Positions 1 through 7,992 of a stretch of 38,359 bases of DNA are shown here, one piece after another. The position numbers and the translations under genes are program-made. The first letter of the stretch is position 1. Each line of letters begins with the position of its first letter. The notes under the pieces were generated by a model. The model had not been told where the DNA came from and did not search any database. It worked only from the letters and a program-made list of their open reading frames with translations. The DNA comes from Spirochaetia bacterium (lineage in GTDB: Bacteria > Spirochaetota > Leptospiria > Leptospirales > Leptonemataceae): NCBI GenBank assembly GCA_021413825.1, contig JAIOPQ010000020.1:1-38359 (forward strand). The letters run 5' to 3'.

Positions 1-232
1 TTTCAGCGCCAGCAAGAGTACCAGAACCAAATTGGGCAAAGCAATGAGGAATGGCCTTGCCTCCGATTGCATCAATCGGAGCTACCACGTTATGTGCTGC
101 CTGCGGTCCGCCGTTGTACCTTACTACCAATCCAGCACCGAACTTTCGCACCAGGAAATCGGTTACGCTGCCTTTCCCTTCATCTCCGTACCCCAGGCCG
201 GCTACAACGTAATGTTTAACGTTAGGCGACAA
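1..232 (-). CDS. Adenylosuccinate synthetase-like protein (PurA paralogue), 3' end beyond window
   Basis: Translating the minus strand from a TTG at 232 gives an open frame to the window edge. It carries GYGDEGKGS, the GDEGKG nucleotide loop of adenylosuccinate synthetases with the catalytic Asp. Further on is NGGPQAAHNV, which matches the family's QGGNNAGHT segment and keeps the catalytic His. PurA joins IMP and aspartate using GTP; the replaced residues around the IMP-binding Asn-Asn and the context suggest a divergent paralogue, so the substrate is unknown. The TTG lies 2 bases after the stop of the VWA/YfaP gene, which implies translational coupling. Only about 77 residues are visible. 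A housekeeping purA is less likely given the departures from consensus and the neighbours. Confidence 0.72.
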   Translation of the reverse strand, partial: MSPNVKHYVVAGLGYGDEGKGSVTDFLVRKFGAGLVVRYNGGPQAAHNVVAPIDAIGGKAIPHCFAQFGSGTLAGAE

Positions 233-234
233 TC

Positions 235-1552
235 CTAAAGTCTGCGGGTTGATCCAGGAGAACTTGCGCCTCCAGGATCAATGTTTGGTCCTTTAGACGT
301 GTGTAGACTTAGACCTTCAAGCGCAATGCGGATTTGATTTAGATCATGCGTCGTGTGGCTGGCCTTCAGTCCGTGCAAGAAATCGTCCAGGTTTGATTTG
401 CCTTCCGTAATTGCCATAGCTCCAAGCATCACGTCGAGGATGCGGGCCGGGTCTTCTATGGGTAGAATTCGTTCTGCCTGGAGGACTGTGGCCCACTGGT
501 TGCGAATCACTGAGTCATCGTAAGCAGCATAGGTTGCTTTTTCACCAGGATCTGTGTCGATTGATTTGCGCTTGTTTGGGTCAAAGTCGAATTCGTAGAT
601 TACAATATTGCTATCGATTCCCGTTTCACCCTTAAGGGAAATTGATCCTTTGAACTGCTTAATCTCCCCATTTACTTCGATTTCTACGCGGTAGTCGGTT
701 GGTGTGGGATTCTCGTGAAATCTGAAATTCTGCACGATCACTTTGTAGTGTCCACGTGGTGCCGTACCACGGCTCCATCTTACATTCTCAACGGGTTTTG
801 TAGTTTCTCCCTGGACGTTCATGTCAACATCAAGCCAGCCCTTGCAACCTGATTGTTTGTGACCGTAGAAGATTTCTTCACCGGAGGGGCAGATTACGTG
901 CAGGTCCAGATCGTTTCTATTGTTCCAGATGAGTGAAGCGCGAACATCCACATTCTTATACTGTCCGCCCGCAGATTCAACCCTCTGTTGGATCTCTGCG
1001 TCCACATCTGCTTTGCGTTCTTCCCAGGATTTCTTAGGCTGGAGAAAAAATACGTGGAACTTTTCTGCGAGCTCTTTGAATATCTGCGGAGTTGGAATCG
1101 GTCCAGGAATTTCTCTCCCGCAAATGTCATTTACATGATTTGGATTTACGGTTGGATAGAATCCTTCATCCCCTACAAAGAAGAAGTAGCCCTTTTTGCC
1201 CTTTTCATGCGAATCAATAATTGTATGTCTTGCGTAGTAGTAGGCTGCCAGTTCGTATGATTCCTGACCGGTCCCGCCACCACCTAAGTTCTATCTGGCC
1301 AATAAACGTGGGAAGCTTTTCGTAAACGATTTTTGTGTCATCGCCCCGTGAGCGCGTAACGTCCAGAGCTACTACAATGGGGGTTTCATTTTTGCATTCG
1401 CGCGTCTTTCCACGTATGTTCAGGATTGCATGAACGTCCCTGCGGGCCGCAGCATCACTTGCGTTTACGCCGTAGGCTTGAAATCCAAAAACGTCTCCAC
1501 CACTTGAACGGGCTTCACGCGCAATATCCTGACTGTAGTAACCACCACCCAT
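235..1552 (-). pseudogene. VWA-type + YfaP (DUF2135)-like protein, frame broken near 1288, probable internal deletion
   Basis: The first part (1552 to about 1286) has the MIDAS-like strand VVALDVTRSRGDD (Asp64, DxTRS in place of DxSxS) and ends in LPTFIGQIEL. The rest continues in the +1 frame as LGGGGTGQESYELAAYY, an EERKADVDAEIQQR linker, and then a YfaP/DUF2135 beta domain (VRASLIWNNRNDLDLHV, PSGEEIFYGH) running to the stop at 235. In this family I recall about 45 residues of VWA core, a strand plus the QVGQFES segment, between the two halves; they are absent here. A deletion that also shifted frame is the simplest reading. The break lies at CTT AGG, so +1 frameshifting could join the halves, but the core would still be missing. 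It sits 15 bases after the kinase-like gene and just before the PurA-like gene. A role as substrate or adaptor of the kinase is inference. Confidence 0.7.
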
Positions 1553-1567
1553 GACTGACTCCTTCCA

Positions 1568-2608
1568 CTACATCCTAAATTCTTTAAACTGATGCGGACC
1601 AAATACTTCTTCACGTAGGTCGTCGAGCTTAGCATACATTTGCCATGCATCCTGGGCGCGTTGTATTGCACTGGGGCGAGTAAAAAATTTGATAAACCGC
1701 TGAATCCGCTCATCTACACTTCCAGGCATAGTATCAGTTTGAATATTTCCGCCCAGCAGATAGATCATACATTTCCCGATTGAATACAAATCTGACGAAG
1801 GGATGGGAGATTTTCTTTCAGCAACTTCTGGCGGAGAAAACTGATCGTTTATTACCCGGAACCCCTGCGATGTTTCAGAAGGCCTGTAAACGGAATACCC
1901 CCAATCGATCAAGAACACGTTGTGATCGGATGGGCTAATGATAATGTGCGATGGCTCAATATTTCCATGGATGATTCCAAGACTGTGCGCGTGTCCGGCT
2001 ACAGCCAGAGTTCTGCGAAACATCCAGATGATGTGTTCCTGTGGAATACCATCGGGATATTTTTCGCGAACGGCCCTCAGGTCATAACCTTCGATTTTTC
2101 CAAGAACCAGTCCTACGTTACCGCGAGCTGTCCGAAACTGATCAAAGTACTCCGGTAGATGTTTGTTATAAGTGGTGGCACCTTCCAGGAGAAGCTTGAG
2201 CATGCGCGCCTCATTCTGAAGCAAGTCGTTGTCTCCAACTTTAAGCGCAATTTTGATGATTACAGATTTACCAGAACTGGTTTGCGCGGAGTAAAGGGCA
2301 GTCATATCGCCGCGGGTCAGAAGCTCGTCCGCATGATATTTGCCAAGCGTCGTTTCTACATCGAAGGGTTTGAATTGCTCCGAGGAGTCCGGATCTTCAA
2401 CTGCAGCCTGAGGGCGATGGGTTTCCCTGGGTTTACGATGAAAAATGCGAACCTTAATCCAGTTATAGATGTCATCGCCAATGCGGCCCAGAAAATGCTT
2501 TGCAAGAAAGATCCCGATTGTGGATAAAATCCCGAGCGCAATGATTACATACGGAGGTGCGCCAAGCGAGCCAATGAGCTCGGGAATCGTGGAAAGCAGT
2601 TCGAGCAT
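1568..2608 (-). CDS. Membrane-anchored protein kinase-like protein with degraded catalytic loop
   Basis: This 346-residue protein has one hydrophobic segment at about residues 18-38, a basic linker, then an Hanks-type kinase fold. The nucleotide-binding Lys119 (VIIK) and its helix Glu133 (NEARML) are present. The catalytic loop is HGN (214-216) instead of HRD, and the following Lys and Asn are Glu218 and His221, so the base and phosphate-handling residues are changed. DFG appears as DWG (235-237), keeping the magnesium Asp. Related kinases with HGA and DWC variants are known in VWA neighbourhoods, and its C-terminal FGPHQFKEFRM tail looks intact. It is either a pseudokinase or an atypical kinase. 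It heads the leftward cassette with the VWA/YfaP and PurA-like genes. No clear ribosome site precedes the ATG. Confidence 0.78.
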   Translation of the reverse strand: MLELLSTIPELIGSLGAPPYVIIALGILSTIGIFLAKHFLGRIGDDIYNWIKVRIFHRKPRETHRPQAAVEDPDSSEQFKPFDVETTLGKYHADELLTRGDMTALYSAQTSSGKSVIIKIALKVGDNDLLQNEARMLKLLLEGATTYNKHLPEYFDQFRTARGNVGLVLGKIEGYDLRAVREKYPDGIPQEHIIWMFRRTLAVAGHAHSLGIIHGNIEPSHIIISPSDHNVFLIDWGYSVYRPSETSQGFRVINDQFSPPEVAERKSPIPSSDLYSIGKCMIYLLGGNIQTDTMPGSVDERIQRFIKFFTRPSAIQRAQDAWQMYAKLDDLREEVFGPHQFKEFRM

Positions 2609-2713
2609 GGAGCGTATATCTGTTACGCGACGATTGGGAAGTCAAGTGCAATCAATCTTGTTTCTACTGGACTTTTCCATGTCTCGGGCGATTTTGCGAA
2701 GCCGGAGCAAACA
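2609..2713. promoter_or_regulatory. Divergent intergenic region with likely promoters for the kinase cassette and the 2714 gene
   Basis: The 105 bases separate two divergent genes and must hold their start signals. On the minus strand TTGACT is followed, at a looser spacing than usual, by GATATA/TATACG close to the kinase ATG. On the plus strand the only firm signal is a GGAG ribosome site at 2704-2707, 6 bases before the ATG at 2714. The promoter boxes are weak matches. Confidence 0.3.
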
Positions 2714-3400
2714 ATGTCAAAGATTTCAGGAATCCTACGCGCAAACAATGGCAAGCCTTTCATTGAGTTGGCAGACGGTTCAAGACATTTTGAAGGTGAA
2801 CGTATCTGGGATGGCTATCTGACGCACTGGGCTGACAGACATGTTCACGCTCGAACCGTTCCTCAGAAAGATTATCAGACAAACCGGCCGATTGTGCTCA
2901 TCTGGCCACAGATTGATCCCGTTACATCCTGCGTTGAGCTCTATTATAATGAGAAGCTTTCCCAATACTGGGAATCGATGATGGGTCACATTGCCCTCAA
3001 TGTAAACGGTCTCATTTTCAATTTCTCAAATTTACTGAACGAAAACGAAATCAGCTCGCCGGAAGAATATTTTTATCGCCCGGCCCTTGGAGAATTTGCA
3101 CCGCTTCCTGGAAAAGGTAAATGGGGTTTTGACGAATCAAACAGACCATACTACGACAAATTTGGAAGACTCTTTATGCGTTCGATCCACGTGCTTCGCA
3201 TTGAGGGCCTGGATCTGGTTGCTATGGAGAACCAGATGCGCGCGTCGCTTGAGCAAATCCATGCATCGCCAAAGGACCCAAGGATTTACAAGCTGGATCA
3301 ACTGGTCGTTCCGGAGTGCCCGCGAAGTGCTCCCACTCGACTCACAAATATCAGAAACTACTTTCGCTCAAACCTCAAGTATGAAGCCGCTGGCGGCTGA
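2714..3400 (+). CDS. Uncharacterised protein, possible permuted papain/NlpC-like fold with C-terminal block missing
   Basis: This 228-residue protein has no signal peptide. The centre reads YWESMMGHIALNVNGLIFN; a GH followed by a hydrophobic strand is what circularly permuted NlpC/P60-type proteins show at their catalytic His (here His92). Residues 115-165 are an aromatic-rich stretch ending in RSIHVLRIEGLD. Such folds carry the Cys downstream in a helix, and I recall relatives with an RSCTT segment about 10 residues after this point. Here the chain goes from HASPKDPR (183-190) straight to a tail IYKLDQLVVPECPRSAP, so roughly 50 residues including the Cys may be lost in frame. The fold assignment is tentative. 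It is divergent from the kinase/VWA/PurA-like cassette and may belong with it. The GGAG site supports the chosen ATG. Confidence 0.6.
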   Translation: MSKISGILRANNGKPFIELADGSRHFEGERIWDGYLTHWADRHVHARTVPQKDYQTNRPIVLIWPQIDPVTSCVELYYNEKLSQYWESMMGHIALNVNGLIFNFSNLLNENEISSPEEYFYRPALGEFAPLPGKGKWGFDESNRPYYDKFGRLFMRSIHVLRIEGLDLVAMENQMRASLEQIHASPKDPRIYKLDQLVVPECPRSAPTRLTNIRNYFRSNLKYEAAGG

Positions 3401-3424
3401 TTGGGATTCAAGGCAGAGACAGAC

Positions 3425-5557
3425 TCACGAGCCCTGAGGCTGTGGTTCCGCAGTTTCTTCGCGAACCATCCGATCCGGTGCTTCCATCCCAAGGATTTGT
3501 AGACCGTTTTTCAGGCACACGGCAACACCCTGAAGTAGAGTCAAGAGGCCGCGGGCTATGCGAGGTTCTTGATCGATGATACGATTTTCTTTTGGTGCGT
3601 AAAACTTTGAAAGCGCATTCGCAAGACTATAAAGATAATTAACCATTCTGTGGGGTTCAAGTGCTCGAGCTGCGTCCTGGACTTCTTCCGGGAAACGCGC
3701 GACCAGATACAGCAAGCGCCTGCGATCAGCGGTCCACTCGATGTCGTTTAAAAGATCTTTAACTTCTGCCGCTTCAACTGCGGGAACAAACCCTCGATCC
3801 TCTGCTTTGCGAGTGATCGATCTGATTCGCGCATGCGCATACGCAACATAGTAATACGGATTCTTTTCTGAGGTATCAGCAGCCTCTGCCAGGTCAAAGT
3901 CCAGATGCGAATCAAACGAACGCATTACAAAGAAGTACCGTAGCACATCGACTGGAATTTCATCCATCAGTGTATCCATTGTAATGAATTTGCCAGCACG
4001 TTTGCTCATTACAATTGGTTTGCCGTGCTCAAGCAGATTTACCTGTTGTGCTATCAATACCCTAAACGCCTCTGCGGGATATCCCATTGCCTGAAGTGCA
4101 CCGGCGAGGCGCTTGATATAGCCGTGATGGTCAGGCCCCCATATGTTCAGGATTTCGCTAAATCCTCGATCCATTTTTGTTTTGTGATACGCAATGTCAG
4201 CGAGGAGGTATGTGGGCCTGCCATCGTCGCGCACGATTACACGGTCCTGGTCGTCCCCAAACTTAGTGCTCTGAAAAATCTGTTTCCCATTTTCATTGAT
4301 CAGGAAGCCTTCGAGAAAATTTCGAGCTGCAGTAACCTTGTTCTGTTTATGCAAATCAGATTCACGATAAAACGAATCAAATTTTGCGCGGAACCGTTCC
4401 AGGTCGCGCTTTTGCATATCAAGGAAAACCGTAATTGCAGCTTCCCCAAGTTTCTGCGCGATTTCAAGCATGGCAGGATGTTTTGAAATAAAATCCAGGG
4501 GAACATCACTGGACTGAGCAATGGCAGCAGCATGTTCAACGAGCTTTGGTCCGATGAGTACGGTCTTACGTTTGACGATTTCGCGCACAACGTCACGAAT
4601 CATCTCACCATGGTAGCCCTCTGAGGGAAACGGAAGTCCAGGTCCTTCCGGATATGTGACGGTATCGTTTGCTTTTACAGAAATCTTAACTGGAACGCCC
4701 TGTTCTTCCAGAGCTCGCAGGAAACAGCTCTGGCCAAGTAACGTAACCTGATTTCCAAAATCGTTAACGTAATATTCGCGGAAAACCTGGTGCCCTGCCC
4801 AATCGAGCAATGTGCAGCAACAATCGCCAAGAGCTGCAGCGCGCGCAGAAACTACATTGAGAGGTCCCGTTGGATTTGCAGAGACGTATTCAAAAATGAT
4901 CTTTCTGACTTCTGGCGGATTTGTCCTTCCGTAGGTTTCAGGATTTTGGACAGCCATGACAAGGAAAGATTGAAGGACGTTAGGCGATATAGAGAGGTTT
5001 ACAAATCCTGGCCCAGCAATCTCGATCTTCTGGAACATTGGATTATTGGTCTCTGCACTCGAAATTGTCTTCTCAAGCCATGAGCCAGCTTCGCGGGGAT
5101 TTTTGAATTTGGGCTCATCTTTTGCGAGCAACTCCCTGAAATCTTTATCCATTGCCGCCGTAAGTGCATAATCACCGAACTTTTCATCGCGTGCATATTC
5201 TATTGGAAGGCGGGCCTGACGCAAATCTTCGCGTGGAAATGTTGCGGAAATTGCGTCGAGTAGAGTTTGTTTCAAGGTAGTTCCGAGGATTGACTGACCT
5301 TTTTTGCGTATAGATGGTGTAAGGAGTTTTTCCGGTTTTGCAATTGGCGGGTTCTTTTCTGCTTTGGGCAGAGTCTTCTGAACCAGCACGCTCTTTGGTT
5401 TGCCGATCTTTCCGGCCTTGACTGTTACTTTCTTTGGAGCGGACTTTGATGCTTGCTTCTTTGAAGCTCTGGCAGACACGGATTTTTTAGCGGAGCGCCT
5501 GGAGTCTTTTTCCCCTGTCTTTGCTTTGCTCTTTTTGTTAATCTTACTTTTTGCCAT
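3425..5557 (-). CDS. argS: Arginyl-tRNA synthetase with basic N-terminal extension
   Basis: Charges tRNA-Arg with arginine in the cytoplasm. The core has SANPTGP followed by LNVVSARAAALGD where most class I enzymes have the HIGH motif, then EYYVNDFGNQ, a GDDQDRVIVRDDGRPTYLL segment, and IVMSKRAGKFITM as the KMSKS loop. The C-terminal anticodon-binding helices end in ILGMEAPDRMVREE. The same HIGH variant is, to my recollection, usual in Leptospira ArgS, so activity is probably intact. The open frame runs upstream to 5695, but the ATG at 5557 (MAKSKINKK) is preferred because it follows the small membrane protein with a 14-base overlap. From there the protein has 710 residues, well above the usual 550-600. 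The excess is about 85 residues rich in Lys, Ser and Ala at the N-terminus. Last gene of a recO-containing operon. Confidence 0.95.
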   Translation of the reverse strand: MAKSKINKKSKAKTGEKDSRRSAKKSVSARASKKQASKSAPKKVTVKAGKIGKPKSVLVQKTLPKAEKNPPIAKPEKLLTPSIRKKGQSILGTTLKQTLLDAISATFPREDLRQARLPIEYARDEKFGDYALTAAMDKDFRELLAKDEPKFKNPREAGSWLEKTISSAETNNPMFQKIEIAGPGFVNLSISPNVLQSFLVMAVQNPETYGRTNPPEVRKIIFEYVSANPTGPLNVVSARAAALGDCCCTLLDWAGHQVFREYYVNDFGNQVTLLGQSCFLRALEEQGVPVKISVKANDTVTYPEGPGLPFPSEGYHGEMIRDVVREIVKRKTVLIGPKLVEHAAAIAQSSDVPLDFISKHPAMLEIAQKLGEAAITVFLDMQKRDLERFRAKFDSFYRESDLHKQNKVTAARNFLEGFLINENGKQIFQSTKFGDDQDRVIVRDDGRPTYLLADIAYHKTKMDRGFSEILNIWGPDHHGYIKRLAGALQAMGYPAEAFRVLIAQQVNLLEHGKPIVMSKRAGKFITMDTLMDEIPVDVLRYFFVMRSFDSHLDFDLAEAADTSEKNPYYYVAYAHARIRSITRKAEDRGFVPAVEAAEVKDLLNDIEWTADRRRLLYLVARFPEEVQDAARALEPHRMVNYLYSLANALSKFYAPKENRIIDQEPRIARGLLTLLQGVAVCLKNGLQILGMEAPDRMVREETAEPQPQGS

Positions 5558-5741
5558 ACGGCGACTGCACCTGTTTGAGAAAAGGATCGAGAGACTGCAC
5601 CTGCGGAACCAGCACTTTTTTCTGTTCACCCAGGAACTTGTCTGCAATCTGAACTCGACCCGGAAAGAATTCAGCAGAAATGGCCGCACCCACAAGGAGC
5701 GCTGCCAGGGTTACAAATACAAAGGCGTAGACTACTTTCAA
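5544..5741 (-). CDS. Small single-pass membrane or exported protein
   Basis: This 65-residue product starts MKVVYAFVFVTLAALLVGA, a hydrophobic segment that acts as a membrane anchor or uncleaved signal. A polar tail of about 40 residues follows, containing VLVPQVQSLDPFLKQVQ, probably outside the membrane. The start is TTG, preceded by GTGGGG as ribosome site, and overlaps the recO stop in a TTGA junction of 4 bases. Its 3' end overlaps the argS start by 14 bases. Being held between two overlaps in one operon argues that it is translated. I do not recognise the family; a link to DNA repair or tRNA charging is not implied. Confidence 0.7.
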   Translation of the reverse strand: MKVVYAFVFVTLAALLVGAAISAEFFPGRVQIADKFLGEQKKVLVPQVQSLDPFLKQVQSPYGKK

Positions 5742-6496
5742 AATGACCCCACTTTTTCTGAAGCAGTAAACGCATCCGTTGCCGGGCTATTGAACGGCAG
5801 GGCATGACGCACACAGATGGATGCGTATTGTTCAAGGCCTTTCAGATGCCCATGATCGTGGAAGCCAGCAACCAGGGATTCGAGTGGTGTTTGCAGCATG
5901 GTTTCAATAGTCCGAAAAAATCGCGCATGTTCCGTTGTGGCATCAGGATTGCAAGCGCCGCATACAAAGCTGATTTCGGGAATCTCCCAGCGCGCGCGAT
6001 CGCCGATTCTACCTCCGCAATGTGCACAATCCTGCGCGCCAATCAATCCAGCAATTTGCATGGCTTGAATTCGGTACGCGCTTAGCATTCCGGTAGCCTG
6101 AGCGCTCGAAAGGGTTTGGTCGTTTGGCTTAACAAGTCCGAGCCAGGAAGTTAGTAAAATGAATAAATCGTTTGAATCAAAACTGGTTGCAGAACCCTCA
6201 GAAAATTCAAGAAAGCAAGAAAGAAGGCCAAGCATTGAATACCCTTTTTTCCAGGGCTCAAACCGATCGATTATGCTGCCCTCTTTTACGCTTCCATTTC
6301 CTTCATCGCGAAAATGAACGCGCAGATCAACATAGGTTCCAGGTTCTGTCAGAAGAGTGCTACGACTTTTGGACTGTTGAATCCCATGAAATCGTACATG
6401 CTTGAGTAATCCATTTTCTGAAAGAACAGTTACGATGCTATCCGCTTCCTGATATTTCTTGCGACGCAAAATGATTCCACGCAGTGCGTCAATCAT
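5738..6496 (-). CDS. recO: DNA repair protein RecO
   Basis: RecO anneals single strands and, with RecR, loads RecA onto SSB-coated gaps in the RecF pathway. The 252-residue length is typical. The N-terminal OB-fold starts LRGIILRRKKYQEADSIVTV, with the usual pattern of an early basic segment and EADSI. The helical domain follows, with a four-Cys zinc site at Cys157, Cys160, Cys179 and Cys182 (CAHCGG and CGAC). The ATG overlaps the stop of the upstream response regulator by 8 bases. The C-terminus LPFNSPATDAF is a plausible family ending. Translation is probably coupled along the operon regulator, recO, small membrane protein, argS. Confidence 0.9.
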   Translation of the reverse strand: MIDALRGIILRRKKYQEADSIVTVLSENGLLKHVRFHGIQQSKSRSTLLTEPGTYVDLRVHFRDEGNGSVKEGSIIDRFEPWKKGYSMLGLLSCFLEFSEGSATSFDSNDLFILLTSWLGLVKPNDQTLSSAQATGMLSAYRIQAMQIAGLIGAQDCAHCGGRIGDRARWEIPEISFVCGACNPDATTEHARFFRTIETMLQTPLESLVAGFHDHGHLKGLEQYASICVRHALPFNSPATDAFTASEKVGSF

Positions 6497-7862
6497 CTGC
6501 CATACCGTAGTCTTTGATTTTCCTGTACAGAGTTCTTTCAGACAGACCCAGGAGTTTTGCGGTCTTCTCGCGGTTGCCGCCCGTATAGTTGAGGTTCTTT
6601 AGTATTATTGCTTTTTCGTAGTCGTCCATAGATATGCCTGGCATTACAGCATCTATCAGCTTACGATCCGCAATCCTTTGTTTGGGATTTGCAAGCTCGT
6701 CGGGCAGATCGCTCTTTTGTAATATATCTTCTCTGGCTAAAACGACCATCCCTTCCAGGACATTTCTGAGCTGCCTGATATTGCCCGGCCAGTCATACTG
6801 TTCAAAAAAGCTGAGCAAGTCGGGAGCCATTCCCGTGACGGATTTCTGATACTTCTCATTGAACTCAGTTACAAAATGATTGAAGAACAGGGGGATGTCC
6901 TCGCGTCGCAGGCGGAGTGCTGGCAATTCAATTCGAATCACGGCCAGCCTGTAATAGAGATCTTCGCGAAATTTTCCCGCATCCACTTCCTTTTGCAGGC
7001 TGCGGTTGGTTGCAGCCAGAATTCTAACATCTATCTTGATGGCCTTTGTTGAGCCCACGCGTGTGACTTCGCGCTCCTCGATTGCACGCAAAAGACGCAC
7101 CTGGCTTTCAGGATCCATTTCTCCTATTTCATCCAGGAAAATTGTTCCACCATCGGCAGCCTCAAAATAACCCGGACGATCGCGCTCCGATCCAGTATAT
7201 GCCCCTTTAACAGCGCCGAACAACTCAGATTCCAGGATGGTCTTTGTGAGTGCACCGCAGTTCACCTTGACAAAGGGTTTACCAGCACGCGGTGAATTTT
7301 CGTGGATTAGATTTGCAATGAGTTCTTTACCGGTTCCACTTTCACCTTCAAGAAGCACCGTAACTTCTGTTGGAGCGATCTGCCGGATGCGATCCAACAG
7401 TGGCCGCATAACGGTAGCATTCCCAATAACGTTCTTTGAACTGAACGTCTCTCCCAGCCTCTGCTTTAGTATTCTATTCTCTTCTTTTAGAACTGAGTTT
7501 TCAAGCAATGCCTGGATCTTAATTCCAAGATGATGTAAATCCACTGGCTTTAGTAGATAGTCGCTAGCACCGGAGCGAATCGCTTCGATTGCAGTTTCAA
7601 TGGAGGGCTGTCCGGTAAGGAGGAGGGCCGGGATTGAGCTGCCTGCATTTCTGGTTTCTTTGATAAATTCAATGCCCGTTCCATCTGGCAGCATTAAATC
7701 GCTAACGATTAGGTCCAGTTTGCGATCGCGGAAGATTGTGCGTGCAGTGTCTATATCCGGAGCTGCAAAGACGGTGCCCTTTTTGCCTACGTAGTCAGTG
7801 AGATACTCCTGCAGGGCTTCGCGCTGGCTACGGTCGTCTTCAATAATGAGCAGGTTGGTCAT
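6489..7862 (-). CDS. Sigma-54-dependent response regulator, NtrC type
   Basis: A 457-residue transcription activator in three parts. The receiver domain has acidic residues 8-10, phospho-acceptor Asp55 (VSDLMLPDG), Thr83 and Lys105. The AAA+ domain has Walker A GESGTGKE (173-180), the sigma-54 contact loop GAYTGS (220-225; the canonical form is GAFTGA, and Phe-to-Tyr occurs widely) and Walker B GGTIFLDEIGEM. The C-terminal Fis-type helix-turn-helix is REKTAKLLGLSERTLYRKI. It would open promoters held by RpoN when phosphorylated. No histidine kinase is adjacent; a soluble NtrB-like kinase lies at 11114-11836. I found no convincing GG-N10-GC promoter in the window, so its targets are probably elsewhere. 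First gene of the leftward recO-argS operon. Confidence 0.93.
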   Translation of the reverse strand: MTNLLIIEDDRSQREALQEYLTDYVGKKGTVFAAPDIDTARTIFRDRKLDLIVSDLMLPDGTGIEFIKETRNAGSSIPALLLTGQPSIETAIEAIRSGASDYLLKPVDLHHLGIKIQALLENSVLKEENRILKQRLGETFSSKNVIGNATVMRPLLDRIRQIAPTEVTVLLEGESGTGKELIANLIHENSPRAGKPFVKVNCGALTKTILESELFGAVKGAYTGSERDRPGYFEAADGGTIFLDEIGEMDPESQVRLLRAIEEREVTRVGSTKAIKIDVRILAATNRSLQKEVDAGKFREDLYYRLAVIRIELPALRLRREDIPLFFNHFVTEFNEKYQKSVTGMAPDLLSFFEQYDWPGNIRQLRNVLEGMVVLAREDILQKSDLPDELANPKQRIADRKLIDAVMPGISMDDYEKAIILKNLNYTGGNREKTAKLLGLSERTLYRKIKDYGMADD

Positions 7863-7873
7863 TCAGGTTGCCT

Positions 7874-7889
7874 TTAGGGTGGCCCCTAA
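7874..7889. repeat. Inverted repeat in the leader of the response-regulator gene
   Basis: TTAGGG and CCCTAA form a perfect 6-base stem with a TGGC loop, 12 bases upstream of the regulator's ATG, in the 130-base divergent region shared with the DUF3556 gene. It could fold near the ribosome site or bind a protein. A stem this short also arises often by chance. Confidence 0.3.
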
Positions 7890-7992
7890 CCAGGCATTAT
7901 GTCAAGTCGTTTTGCAATGGATTTGCCCGGATGCGGCCTGGCGATTTTGAAACGGTCTTGGCAGAATTTATCGTTGGCCTCAGGTCTGGTCC

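Noticed and set aside
32..238. Plus-strand open frame of 68 residues at the left edge
   Set aside because: It is antisense to the PurA-like gene, whose protein motifs are clear.
4025..4486. 153-residue plus-strand frame inside argS
   Set aside because: Antisense shadow of conserved ArgS sequence; no domain and no ribosome site.
7863..7992. Possible sigma-54 promoter (TTGGCAG at about 7959)
   Set aside because: The second box does not match TTGCW at the required spacing.
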